From positions 3,067,001-3,131,000 of the forward strand of contig CP099605.1 in NCBI GenBank assembly GCA_024372625.1: 64,000 nt of DNA, written 5' to 3'. The DNA is from Comamonadaceae bacterium OTU4NAUVB1. GTDB taxonomy: Bacteria; Pseudomonadota; Gammaproteobacteria; Burkholderiales; Burkholderiaceae_C. The notes under the pieces are model-generated. The model had not been told where the DNA came from, did not search any database, and saw only the letters and a list, made by a program, of their open reading frames with translations. This document shows, piece by piece, positions 34,792-42,834 of the stretch (the stretch's first letter is position 1; the number at the start of each line of letters is the position of its first letter). The position numbers and the translations under genes are program-made.

Positions 34792-36543
34792 ATGTCGGCT
34801 CGCTCTTCAATAGTGTCATCCCGTCGCCGCGTGCTGCGGTTCTCATCATCGCTTATCGCCTGCGCCGTACTGGTCGCGTGTGGCGGGGGAGGCAATGACA
34901 GCGGAAGTGGTGGAGGCATCTTTTTGCAGCCCAACCGTAAACCGTTCCCACTGGTCGAGGCCACGGTGAGTGATTTCCACGAGGCCATGCGCAAGGGTGA
35001 AGTGTCATGCCGCGACGTGGTCCAGGGCTATCTCCAGCGCATCGCTGCGTACGACGCCGATCCCGGCGCCGCCTACCCCGCCAGTCCCGCTCTGCGCAGC
35101 GTCATAACCGTCAATGCCGCAGCCTCGCTCGCAAAGGCCGACGAACTCGATCGCCAGTTCTTTTCCACAGGCACGCTGGTCGGTCCGATGCATTGCGTGA
35201 CCGTACTAGCCAAAGACAATTACGACACCGCAGACATGAAGACCACTGCCGGCTCGGTGGTGCTTCGCAATAATCAGCCGCCCGACGACGCCTACACGGT
35301 GAGACGAATCCGCGAAGCGGGAGGCATCATCATTGGCAAGGCCAATCTCGACGAGTTCGCATTTGGCTTTACGGGCAGTTCGTCGGTCGGCGGCAAGACC
35401 CGCAACGCCTATGTGCCCGACAACAGCGCGGGCGGTTCATCGTCGGGCACCGGTACGTCAATCGCTGCCAGCTTGGCAATGGTCGGTTTGGGCACAGACA
35501 CCGGCGGTTCGGTGCGCGTGCCGGCCGCTGTTGAGGGGTTATATGGCCTACGACCAACGCTGCGGCTGGTCAGCCAAGACGGCATCGTGCCGCTCGCACA
35601 TGGTCAAGATACTGGCGGCCCACTGTGCCGCTCGCTGCCGGACTGTGCTCTGACCCTGTACGCGATGGTCGGTTTCGATGCTGCCGGTACCAGCGGCCAG
35701 CGCACGGCCAAGGCATGGGATGCGCCTCTCGTGGCGAGTGCCACGGCTTATGACGCGATGACCTCACGCCCCGCGAGCTACACAACGGCACTGACCATCG
35801 ATGGTTTGAAGGGCGCACGCATTGGGGTAGTGCGCGCCATGTTTCCGGCTGCCACCCCGGCCAACCAGCTATTCCTTGACACGCTCGACACCGCGCTCGT
35901 CCGCATGCGCGCCGCCGGCGCCACGGTCGAGGACGTGACAATTCCCGATCGTGCAGCCATCCTCACCAGCTATGCGAGCCTGTCGAGTTACGAGTTTCGA
36001 GACGACCTGACGACCTATCTCAGCAGTTGGAGTTCGTCGGCTGACGGCCATCCGCGCACCACCGAAGAGGTAGGCGCGCTAATGGCCTCACTCGAGCCCA
36101 CTCGCTCGGCCAATTTCAATGTCTACATCGCCACAGGCACCAATAGACTGACAAATCCGATCTATCAAAACAACCTCAAGCCACGTGACGAATTCGTGAT
36201 TCCACGTGTTCAGGCAGCATTGGACAACCGGAATTTCGTAACTGGGGTATCTCAGGGCGCAGCCTACGACGTGCTGGTGTACCCGGTGCTACAGGGATTC
36301 AACAGCACCAGCGTGAACGCTGGCAGCAACAACCGGCTGAGTGCATTCACTGGCTTTCCGGCACTGGCTTTCCCAGCCGGCTTTGTGAAAGCCAGCAGTA
36401 CATCGCCGTCGGTAGAACCAGTCACTCTGGAGATGATTGGCCGCGCTTTCGCGGAGCCCACGCTGCTGCGATTGGGCTTTGGCTGGCAGTCCGTCACTGC
36501 AGCGCGGGTGCCGAGCCCACTGGCACCGGAACTGGCGCGCTAG
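34792..36543 (+). CDS. lipoprotein amidase (amidase signature family)
   Basis: 583 residues. The N-terminal signal ends in LVAC, a lipobox, followed by a Gly/Ser/Asn linker, so the enzyme is exported and lipid-anchored, which is unusual for this family. The amidase-signature triad is present: Lys in VLAKDNYDT, Ser in [19 protein letters not shown] (the Gly/Ser-rich signature) and Ser in [10 protein letters not shown]. It should hydrolyse an amide or ester bond outside the cytoplasm; the substrate is unknown. Base composition is far below the local average (for example 27 G+C of 60 at 36121-36180). No purine-rich ribosome site precedes ATG 34792, so the start is less sure. Confidence 0.87.
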   Translation: MSARSSIVSSRRRVLRFSSSLIACAVLVACGGGGNDSGSGGGIFLQPNRKPFPLVEATVSDFHEAMRKGEVSCRDVVQGYLQRIAAYDADPGAAYPASPALRSVITVNAAASLAKADELDRQFFSTGTLVGPMHCVTVLAKDNYDTADMKTTAGSVVLRNNQPPDDAYTVRRIREAGGIIIGKANLDEFAFGFTGSSSVGGKTRNAYVPDNSAGGSSSGTGTSIAASLAMVGLGTDTGGSVRVPAAVEGLYGLRPTLRLVSQDGIVPLAHGQDTGGPLCRSLPDCALTLYAMVGFDAAGTSGQRTAKAWDAPLVASATAYDAMTSRPASYTTALTIDGLKGARIGVVRAMFPAATPANQLFLDTLDTALVRMRAAGATVEDVTIPDRAAILTSYASLSSYEFRDDLTTYLSSWSSSADGHPRTTEEVGALMASLEPTRSANFNVYIATGTNRLTNPIYQNNLKPRDEFVIPRVQAALDNRNFVTGVSQGAAYDVLVYPVLQGFNSTSVNAGSNNRLSAFTGFPALAFPAGFVKASSTSPSVEPVTLEMIGRAFAEPTLLRLGFGWQSVTAARVPSPLAPELAR

Positions 36544-36694
36544 CGAGCCGGGCGCGCGCAGGCAAAGACGTCGAGATCGACCGCCGGGGTTTCGCGGTTG
36601 GCAGCAACCCCGTGTCTGCCTAGACTCGTTCGTTCGTCGCTGGCTTACCAGCCTGCCTGCCCATTCATTTAGCTCACGCCTCCGTCCGCACGCC

Positions 36695-38224
36695 ATGACT
36701 GCCACCCCCGCCTCCATTCCCCACTTCATCGCCGGCCGCCGCGCCGACGGCGCCTCCACCCGCACGCAGGACGTCACCAACCCCGCCACCGGCGCGGTCA
36801 CGGGCCGGGTGCATCTGGCGGAAGCGTCCGATGTCGAGGCCGCCGTGGCCGCCGCCAAGGCCGCCTTTCCGGCCTGGGCCGACACCCCGCCGATCCGCCG
36901 CGCGCGGGTGATGTTCAAGTTCCTGGAGCTGCTCAACCGCCACAAGGACGAGCTCGCCCACCTCATCACCGCCGAACACGGCAAGGTCTTCACCGACGCC
37001 CAGGGCGAGGTCAGCCGTGGCATCGACATCGTGGAGTTCGCCTGCGGCATCCCGCAGCTGCTCAAGGGCGACTTCACCGACCAGGTCTCCACCGGCATCG
37101 ACAACTGGACGCTGCGCCAGCCCCTGGGCGTGGTCGCGGGCATCACGCCGTTCAACTTCCCCGTCATGGTGCCGATGTGGATGTTCCCGGTGGCCATCGC
37201 CGCGGGCAACGCCTTCATCCTCAAGCCCAGCCCGACCGACCCGAGCCCGTCGCTGCGCATGGCCGAGCTGCTCAAGGAGGCCGGCCTGCCCGACGGCATC
37301 TTCAACGTCGTGCAGGGCGACAAGGCGGCGGTGGACGCGCTGCTGGAGCACCCCGACGTCAAGGCGATCAGCTTCGTGGGCTCCACCCCCATCGCCAACT
37401 ACATCTACGAGACGGGCGCGCGCCACGGCAAGCGCGTGCAGGCCCTGGGCGGTGCCAAGAACCACATGGTGGTCATGCCCGACGCGGACATCGACCAGGC
37501 GGTGGACGCGCTCATCGGCGCGGGCTACGGCTCGGCCGGCGAGCGCTGCATGGCGATCTCGGTGGCGGTGCTGGTGGGCGAGGCGGCCGAGCGCGTGATC
37601 CCGAAGCTGGTCGAGCGCGCCAGGACGCTCAAGGTGCTCGACGGGGAGAACCTCGCCGCCGAGATGGGCCCGATCGTCACGCGCGCCGCGCACGAGCGCA
37701 TCACCGGCTACATCGCCCTGGGCGAGCAGGAGGGCGCGCAGCTGCTGGTCGACGGCCGGGGCTTCGACGCGGCGACGGCGGGCGCGGACAACGGCGCCGA
37801 CACGGCCGGCGGCTTCTGGATGGGCGGCACCTTGTTCGACCACGTCACGCCGGAGATGCGCATCTACAAGGAAGAGATCTTCGGCCCGGTGCTCGGCTGC
37901 GTGCGGGTACCCGACCTGGCCGCGGCGGTGGACCTGATCAACGCGCACGAGTTCGGCAACGGCGTCTCGTGCTTCACGCGCGACGGCCACGTGGCGCGCG
38001 AGTTCGGCCGGCGCATCGAGGTCGGCATGGTGGGCATCAACGTGCCGATTCCGGTGCCCATGGCCTGGCACGGCTTCGGCGGCTGGAAGCGCTCGCTGTT
38101 CGGCGACATGCACGCCTACGGCGAGGAAGGCGTGCGCTTCTACACCAAGCAGAAGTCGATCATGCAGCGCTGGCCGGAGAGCACGCCCAAGGGCGCCGAG
38201 TTCGTGATGCCGACGGCCAAGTAG
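36695..38224 (+). CDS. mmsA: CoA-acylating methylmalonate-semialdehyde dehydrogenase
   Basis: 509 residues. This aldehyde dehydrogenase superfamily enzyme turns (methyl)malonate semialdehyde plus CoA and NAD into propionyl- or acetyl-CoA in valine and beta-alanine breakdown. Diagnostic motifs are [11 protein letters not shown] at the start, [36 protein letters not shown], the catalytic Cys in [11 protein letters not shown] and [14 protein letters not shown] near the end. The usual Glu that acts as general base in hydrolytic ALDHs is replaced (LGGAKNH), as in CoA-acylating members. A short insertion rich in Ala/Asp/Gly occurs near residue 360. The gene restores the normal high G+C after the islet. 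Confidence 0.92.
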   Translation: MTATPASIPHFIAGRRADGASTRTQDVTNPATGAVTGRVHLAEASDVEAAVAAAKAAFPAWADTPPIRRARVMFKFLELLNRHKDELAHLITAEHGKVFTDAQGEVSRGIDIVEFACGIPQLLKGDFTDQVSTGIDNWTLRQPLGVVAGITPFNFPVMVPMWMFPVAIAAGNAFILKPSPTDPSPSLRMAELLKEAGLPDGIFNVVQGDKAAVDALLEHPDVKAISFVGSTPIANYIYETGARHGKRVQALGGAKNHMVVMPDADIDQAVDALIGAGYGSAGERCMAISVAVLVGEAAERVIPKLVERARTLKVLDGENLAAEMGPIVTRAAHERITGYIALGEQEGAQLLVDGRGFDAATAGADNGADTAGGFWMGGTLFDHVTPEMRIYKEEIFGPVLGCVRVPDLAAAVDLINAHEFGNGVSCFTRDGHVAREFGRRIEVGMVGINVPIPVPMAWHGFGGWKRSLFGDMHAYGEEGVRFYTKQKSIMQRWPESTPKGAEFVMPTAK

Positions 38225-38238
38225 CGCCCGGAGGCGGC

Positions 38239-38970
38239 ATGGCGACCTACCGGCTCCACTACTGGCCCACGATCCAGGGGCGCGGCGAATTCGTCCGCCT
38301 CGCGCTGGAGGCGGCCGGCGCCGACTACGTCGACGTCGCGCGCGAACCGCCCGCGCACGGCGGCGGCGAGGCGGCGCTCGTGCGCGACCTGAAGGACGCG
38401 CGCCACCCGCGCCCGCCCTTCGCCCCGCCGTTCCTGGTCGACGGCGACCTCGTCGTCGGCCAGACGGCGGCGATCCTGCTGCACCTCGGTGCGCGCCTGG
38501 ACCTGGCCGGCCATGGCGAGGCCGACGCGCTGTGGACGCACCAGCTCCAGCTCACCATCGCCGACGCGGTGGCCGAGGCGCACGACACGCACCACCCGGT
38601 CTCCGTGGGCCTCGCCTACGAGGACCAGCGCGAGCCGGCCCTGGAACGCGCCCGGGCGTTCCGCGACGAGCGCATCCCGAAGTTCCTCGGCTGGTTCGAG
38701 GACGTGCTGCGGCGCAACCCGGCCGGCGACGCGCACCTGGTGGGCGACGCCCTCACCTACGCCGACCTGTCGCTGTTCCAGCTGGTCGCCGGCCTGCGCC
38801 ATGCCTTCCCGAAGGCCACGGCCCGCGCCCTGGCCGACACGCCGGCGGTGGTCCGGCTGCACGCCGGCGTCGCGCGCCGCCCGCGCATCCACGACTACCT
38901 CCACGGTCCCCGCCGCATCGCCTTCAACGAGGAAGGCATCTTCCGCCACTACCCCGAGCTCGACAGCTGA
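38239..38970 (+). CDS. glutathione S-transferase family protein
   Basis: 243 residues. The thioredoxin-like N-domain (about 1-90) begins YRLHYWPTIQGRGEFVRLALE, a Sigma/Pi-like opening with the candidate active Tyr or Ser near residues 7-11, and QTAAILLHLG marks the glutathione gamma-glutamyl site. The all-helical C-domain has LTYADLSLFQLVAGL, the usual GST N-capping motif. ATG 38239 has GGAGG four bases upstream. It follows mmsA by 14 bases and may share its transcript, though GSTs have no fixed part in valine breakdown. Substrate unknown. Confidence 0.88.
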   Translation: MATYRLHYWPTIQGRGEFVRLALEAAGADYVDVAREPPAHGGGEAALVRDLKDARHPRPPFAPPFLVDGDLVVGQTAAILLHLGARLDLAGHGEADALWTHQLQLTIADAVAEAHDTHHPVSVGLAYEDQREPALERARAFRDERIPKFLGWFEDVLRRNPAGDAHLVGDALTYADLSLFQLVAGLRHAFPKATARALADTPAVVRLHAGVARRPRIHDYLHGPRRIAFNEEGIFRHYPELDS

Positions 38971-38981
38971 GGACGCCGCCC

Positions 38982-39914
38982 TCAGGCGTTGCGGATGGCG
39001 AGGGCGGCGTCGTAGAGCGCGTTGCGCGAGGCACCGGTGATCTCGGCCGCCAGGCGCACGGCGCCCTTCACGGGCAGCCCCTCGGCCAGCAGCAGGCGCA
39101 GCACGCGGTCGGACTCGGCGTCGTCGTCGGCCCGCGCGGCGACCGGGTGCAACGCCAGGGCGAACTCCCCGCGCGTGCGGTCGCGCCCGGCGGCGAACCA
39201 TTCGGGCAGCGCGCGGGCCTCGACGGTGGCGATCTCCTCGAACTGCTTGGTCAGTTCGCGCCCGACGGTCACGCGGCGCCCGCCCAGCACCGCCAGCGCG
39301 CGCGCCAGGGCCTCGATGCGGTGCGGGGCCTCCAGCAGCACCACGCTGCGGGGCTCGACCGCCAGGGCCTGCACGGCGGCATCGCGCTCGCCCGCCTTGC
39401 TCGGCAGGAAACCGGCGAAGACGAAGGCGCTGCCCTCGTCGCCCGGCGCCGCCACCAGCCCGGCCGCGCCCAGCAGCGTGGTGACGCTGCTCGCGCCGGG
39501 CAGTGGCAGCACGCGATGGCCGGCCTCGCGCACCGCCGCCACCAGCCGCGCGCCGGGGTCGCTGACGCCGGGCGTGCCGGCGTCGCTCACGTAGGCCACG
39601 CGCTGGCCCTGCGCCAGCCGCGCGACCACCGCCTGCGCCGCCTCGGCCTCGTTGTGCTGGTGCACCGCCATCAGCTGCGCGCCGGGACGATCGATGCCGT
39701 AGGCGCGCAGCAGGCCCTGCGTGTGGCGCGTGTCCTCGCAGGCGACGACATCGGCCAGCTGCAGCACGTGCAGCGCGCGCAGGGTGATGTCGGCCAGGTT
39801 GCCGATGGGCGTGGCCACGACATAGAGGGTGGCCTGCGGATAATGCTGCGCGCCCGCGGCATCGCGCGCGGCCGCCAGGGCGGCGCCGAAGGCCGGGGCG
39901 AGGGTGTTGGACAA
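38982..39914 (-). CDS. rsmI: 16S rRNA (cytidine-1402-2'-O)-methyltransferase
   Basis: 310 residues. RsmI methylates the ribose of C1402 in the decoding centre of 16S rRNA with S-adenosylmethionine. The tetrapyrrole-methylase-like fold shows TLYVVATPIGNLADITLRAL, ACEDTRHTQGLL, VAYVSDAGTPGVSDPGARLV and PLPGASSVTTLLGAAGL, all family signatures. The C-terminus has VTVGRELTKQFEEI. I chose a TTG start at 39914 with GGAG seven bases upstream, since no ATG or GTG gives a sensible N-terminus. It is divergent from yraN, 54 bases between starts, the same arrangement as in E. coli. Confidence 0.93.
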   Translation of the reverse strand: MSNTLAPAFGAALAAARDAAGAQHYPQATLYVVATPIGNLADITLRALHVLQLADVVACEDTRHTQGLLRAYGIDRPGAQLMAVHQHNEAEAAQAVVARLAQGQRVAYVSDAGTPGVSDPGARLVAAVREAGHRVLPLPGASSVTTLLGAAGLVAAPGDEGSAFVFAGFLPSKAGERDAAVQALAVEPRSVVLLEAPHRIEALARALAVLGGRRVTVGRELTKQFEEIATVEARALPEWFAAGRDRTRGEFALALHPVAARADDDAESDRVLRLLLAEGLPVKGAVRLAAEITGASRNALYDAALAIRNA

Positions 39915-39968
39915 GCGGGTTCTCCGGTGCGACGGACGCACAGACCAAAAGACGGGACGGACGAGGCG

Positions 39969-40349
39969 ATGGCGACGATCACGACGACCAAGCAGCGCGG
40001 CGACGCGGCCGAGGACCTGGCGCTGGCGCACCTGGAGGCGGCGGGCCTGCGGCTGGTGACGCGCAATTATCGGACGCCCGGTCGCGGCGGCGGCGAGATC
40101 GACCTGATCGTGGAGGACCCGCGCGATCCGCGCGATCCCACGCTGGTCTTCGTCGAGGTGCGCCAGCGCGCCGGCGCCACGCACGGCGGCGCGGGCGGCA
40201 GCATCACCCACGGCAAGCAGCGCCGCGTCGTCTTCGCCGCCCGCCACTACCTGTCGGGCCTGCGCACGCTGCCGCCGTGCCGCTTCGACGTCGTGCTGAT
40301 CGAGGCCGGCACCGTCGAGTGGCTGCAGGGCGCCTTCGACGCCGGTTGA
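39969..40349 (+). CDS. yraN: YraN-family (UPF0102) nuclease-like protein
   Basis: 126 residues with the UPF0102 pattern: KQRGDAAEDLALAHLEAAGLRLVTRNYRTPG, GEIDLIVEDP, LVFVEVRQR and KQRRVVFAARHYL. The GEID...FVEVR signature matches the catalytic core of Holliday-junction-resolvase-like endonucleases (PD-(D/E)XK fold), but cellular function is unproven. An Arg-Asp repeat (DPRDPRDP) makes a short insertion after GEIDLI. It opens a cluster yraN-SIS-BON matching the E. coli yraN-diaA-dolP order. Confidence 0.9.
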   Translation: MATITTTKQRGDAAEDLALAHLEAAGLRLVTRNYRTPGRGGGEIDLIVEDPRDPRDPTLVFVEVRQRAGATHGGAGGSITHGKQRRVVFAARHYLSGLRTLPPCRFDVVLIEAGTVEWLQGAFDAG

Positions 40350-40456
40350 CAACAGGCTCGAGCCCGCTTCGACGCCGGTCGGGGCCGGCCGGACGGGACG
40401 CCGAAGCCCCTGGGGCGCGACCACCCTGGAAGGCGGGGCCGTATCATCGCCAGCCC

Positions 40457-41059
40457 ATGCTCGAGCAACGAATCCAGCAGCACTTCATCGACAGTGCCGA
40501 TCTCAAGTACCAGGCCGGCCCGGCGCTCGGCAAACCGATCTCCCAGGCCATGCAGGCGCTGCTGGCCTGCGTGACCAGCGGCGGCAAGATCCTGGCGTGC
40601 GGGGCCGGCGTGTCCGGCCTGCTGGCGCAGCAGTTCGCGGCGCAGTTCGTCGGCCGCTTCGAGCGCGAGCGCCCCGGCCTGGCCGCGCTGGCGCTGGCGG
40701 GCGGCGATGCCAGCGACCCGGCCGCCGACACGCCCGAGGCCACCGATGCCGGCCACTTCGCGCGCCAGGTCCATGCCCTGGGCCAGGCCGGCGACGTGCT
40801 GCTGGCCCTGAGCGCGAGCGGCCAGTCGGCGGGCGTGCTCGCCGCCATCGAGGCCGCCCATGCACGCGACATGACGGTCGTGGCGCTGCTCGGCGCGAGC
40901 GGCGGGGCCGCCGGACGCGCGCTGCGCGAGACCGACGTCCAGATCCGCGTGCCGCACGAGCGCGCCGCCCGCATCCATGAAGTCCACCTCGTCGCGCTGC
41001 ACTGCCTGTGCGACGGCGTGGACGCCCAGCTACTCGGAGAACAGGAAGCCTTCACATGA
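40457..41059 (+). CDS. SIS-domain protein, DiaA/phosphoheptose isomerase type
   Basis: 200 residues with one SIS sugar-phosphate-binding domain: GGKILACGAGVSGLLAQQFAAQFVGRFERERPGLAAL, LLALSASGQSAGVLAAIEAA and TVVALLGASGGAAG, then VRVPHE-type motif QIRVPHERAARIHEVHL. Position after yraN and before a BON lipoprotein matches DiaA, which helps DnaA assemble at the origin in E. coli. The fold is shared with GmhA, and function as DiaA is inferred from context only. Its last four bases overlap the start of the BON gene (ATGA). Confidence 0.87.
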   Translation: MLEQRIQQHFIDSADLKYQAGPALGKPISQAMQALLACVTSGGKILACGAGVSGLLAQQFAAQFVGRFERERPGLAALALAGGDASDPAADTPEATDAGHFARQVHALGQAGDVLLALSASGQSAGVLAAIEAAHARDMTVVALLGASGGAAGRALRETDVQIRVPHERAARIHEVHLVALHCLCDGVDAQLLGEQEAFT

Positions 41060-41811
41060 CGATCCGCACCATTTCCCCCACGTCCCTGCGCCGCTTCGCG
41101 CTGACGCTCCTCGCGGGCGCCGCGCTGGCGGGCTCGCTCACGGCCTGCGTGCCTCTGGTGGTCGGCGGCGCGGCCGCGGGCGCCGGCCTGGTCGCGACCG
41201 ACCGGCGCACCTCGGGCGCGCAGCTCGACGACCAGGGCATCGAGCTGCGCGGCGCCGCCCGCATCCGCGACATCGCCAACGACCAGATGTACGTGAGCAT
41301 CACCAGCTACAACCGCCAGGTGCTGCTGACCGGCACGGTGGGCGCGGAGGCCGACCGCCGGCGCGTGGAGGAGATCGCGCGCGGCCTGGACAACGTGCGC
41401 AACGTGGTCAACGAGGTCGCCGTCGGGTCGGCCAGCGGCTTCCAGCAGCGCTCCAACGACACGTTCATCACCGGCAAGGTCAAGGCCTCGCTGCTGGACG
41501 CCAAGGACATCTTCGCCACCTCGTTCAAGGTGGTGACCGAGCGCAACGTGGTCTACCTGATGGGCCTGGCGACGCGCCGCGAGACCGATCGCGCCACCGA
41601 CATCACGCGCGGCGTGGCCGGCGTCGAGAAGGTGGTGCGCGTGGTGGAGATCCTCAGCGAGGCCGAGCTCGCGAGCCAGACCCGCCAGGGCGGCACCGGG
41701 CCCTCGCCCAACACCGTCAACAGCGTGGCGCCCGCGGCCCGCTCCAGCGTGCCCCTGCCGCCGATGGAGCCGCTGCCCGCCGGTGGCGCCACCGTCACCC
41801 CGGTGCGCTGA
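41056..41811 (+). CDS. BON-domain lipoprotein, DolP/YraP type
   Basis: 251 residues. The signal sequence ends in SLTAC (lipobox) and is followed by PLVVGGAAAGAGLVATDRRTSGAQLDDQ, the typical N-terminal stretch of DolP/YraP. Two BON domains follow (about 70-135 and 140-205), with YNRQVLLTGTV and ERNVVYLMGLATRRE as core strands. A Pro/Ala/Ser-rich tail of about 35 residues ends the protein. DolP supports outer membrane integrity and binds anionic phospholipids at the division site in E. coli. Start ATG 41056 overlaps the SIS gene stop, so translation is coupled. Confidence 0.9.
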   Translation: MTIRTISPTSLRRFALTLLAGAALAGSLTACVPLVVGGAAAGAGLVATDRRTSGAQLDDQGIELRGAARIRDIANDQMYVSITSYNRQVLLTGTVGAEADRRRVEEIARGLDNVRNVVNEVAVGSASGFQQRSNDTFITGKVKASLLDAKDIFATSFKVVTERNVVYLMGLATRRETDRATDITRGVAGVEKVVRVVEILSEAELASQTRQGGTGPSPNTVNSVAPAARSSVPLPPMEPLPAGGATVTPVR

Positions 41812-41845
41812 GGCACCGAGGCGCGGCGGACCCGGCGGGCGTCCC

Positions 41846-42763
41846 TCAGCCCAGCCGGGTGATCAGACTGGAGGTGTCCCAGCGGGCGCCGCCGGCCTGC
41901 TGCACGTCGGCGTAGAACTGGTCGACCAGCGCCGTCACCGGCAGCCGCGCGCCGTTGCGCTTGGCCTCGTCGAGCACCAGCCCCAGGTCCTTGCGCATCC
42001 AGTCGACCGCGAAGCCGAAGTCGAACTTGCCCTCGACCATCGTCTTGCCGCGGTTCTCCATCTGCCAGCTCTGCGCGGCGCCCTTGGAGATCACGCCCAG
42101 CACGGCGTTCATGTCCAGGCCGGCGCGCTGGCCGAAGGCGACCGCCTCGCTCAGCCCCTGCACCAGCCCGGCGATGCAGATCTGGTTGACCATCTTGGCG
42201 AGCTGGCCCGAGCCGCTCTCGCCCAGCAGGGTGATGGCGCGCGAGAACGCGGCGGCCACTGGACGGATCGCTTCGAAGGTGGCCGCGTCGCCGCCGCACA
42301 TCACCGTCAGGGCGCCGTTCTGCGCGCCGGCCTGGCCGCCGGAGACCGGGGCGTCGATGAACTGGAAGCCGCGCTCCAGCGCCAGCGCCGACAGTTCGCG
42401 CGCCACGTCGGCCGACGCGGTCGTGTGGTCGACGAACACCGCGCCCGGGGCCATGCCGGCGAAGGCGCCGTCGTCGCCCAGCACCACGGAGCGCAGGTCG
42501 TCGTCGTTGCCGACGCAGCAGAACACGATCTCGGCGCCGGCGGCGGCCTCGCGCGGGGTCGCGGCATGGGCCGGCGTGCCGCCGCCGTCGGCGAACTCGG
42601 CCGTCCAGGCGGCCGACTTGGCCGGCGAGCGGTTGTAGACCGTGACGTGGTGGCCGGCCTTCGCCAGGTGGCCGGCCATGGGATAGCCCATCACGCCGAG
42701 GCCGAGGAAGGCCACCTTGCGGGAGGGAACGGGGTCGTAGGTGCGGGGGTTGATGCTGCTCAT
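41846..42763 (-). CDS. 3-hydroxyisobutyrate dehydrogenase family NAD(P)-oxidoreductase
   Basis: 305 residues. The N-terminal Rossmann domain has VAFLGLGVMGYPMAGHLAKAGH. The family signature is FIDAPVSGGQAGAQNGALTVMCGG, and the catalytic Lys is in GSGQLAKMVNQICIAGL. The KDLGLVLDEAK segment and the C-terminal helices complete the fold. Members oxidise 3-hydroxyisobutyrate (MmsB, valine pathway) or reduce tartronate semialdehyde (GlxR); the sequence alone does not separate these. mmsA lies 4 kb away, which slightly favours the valine pathway. The start is ATG 42763 (MSSINPRTYDP). Confidence 0.88.
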   Translation of the reverse strand: MSSINPRTYDPVPSRKVAFLGLGVMGYPMAGHLAKAGHHVTVYNRSPAKSAAWTAEFADGGGTPAHAATPREAAAGAEIVFCCVGNDDDLRSVVLGDDGAFAGMAPGAVFVDHTTASADVARELSALALERGFQFIDAPVSGGQAGAQNGALTVMCGGDAATFEAIRPVAAAFSRAITLLGESGSGQLAKMVNQICIAGLVQGLSEAVAFGQRAGLDMNAVLGVISKGAAQSWQMENRGKTMVEGKFDFGFAVDWMRKDLGLVLDEAKRNGARLPVTALVDQFYADVQQAGGARWDTSSLITRLG

Positions 42764-42834
42764 GGCGGGCAGCTTAAACGACACGTCCGGCGTGCCGTGT
42801 GACGATCTGCTGCAGCCCGCCCGCCCGCGCCGCG

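Noticed and set aside
34148..36694. Possible integrated element with attachment repeats and integrase at tRNA-Arg
   Set aside because: No second copy of the tRNA 3' end and no integrase or transposase was seen, so only a compositional islet is reported.
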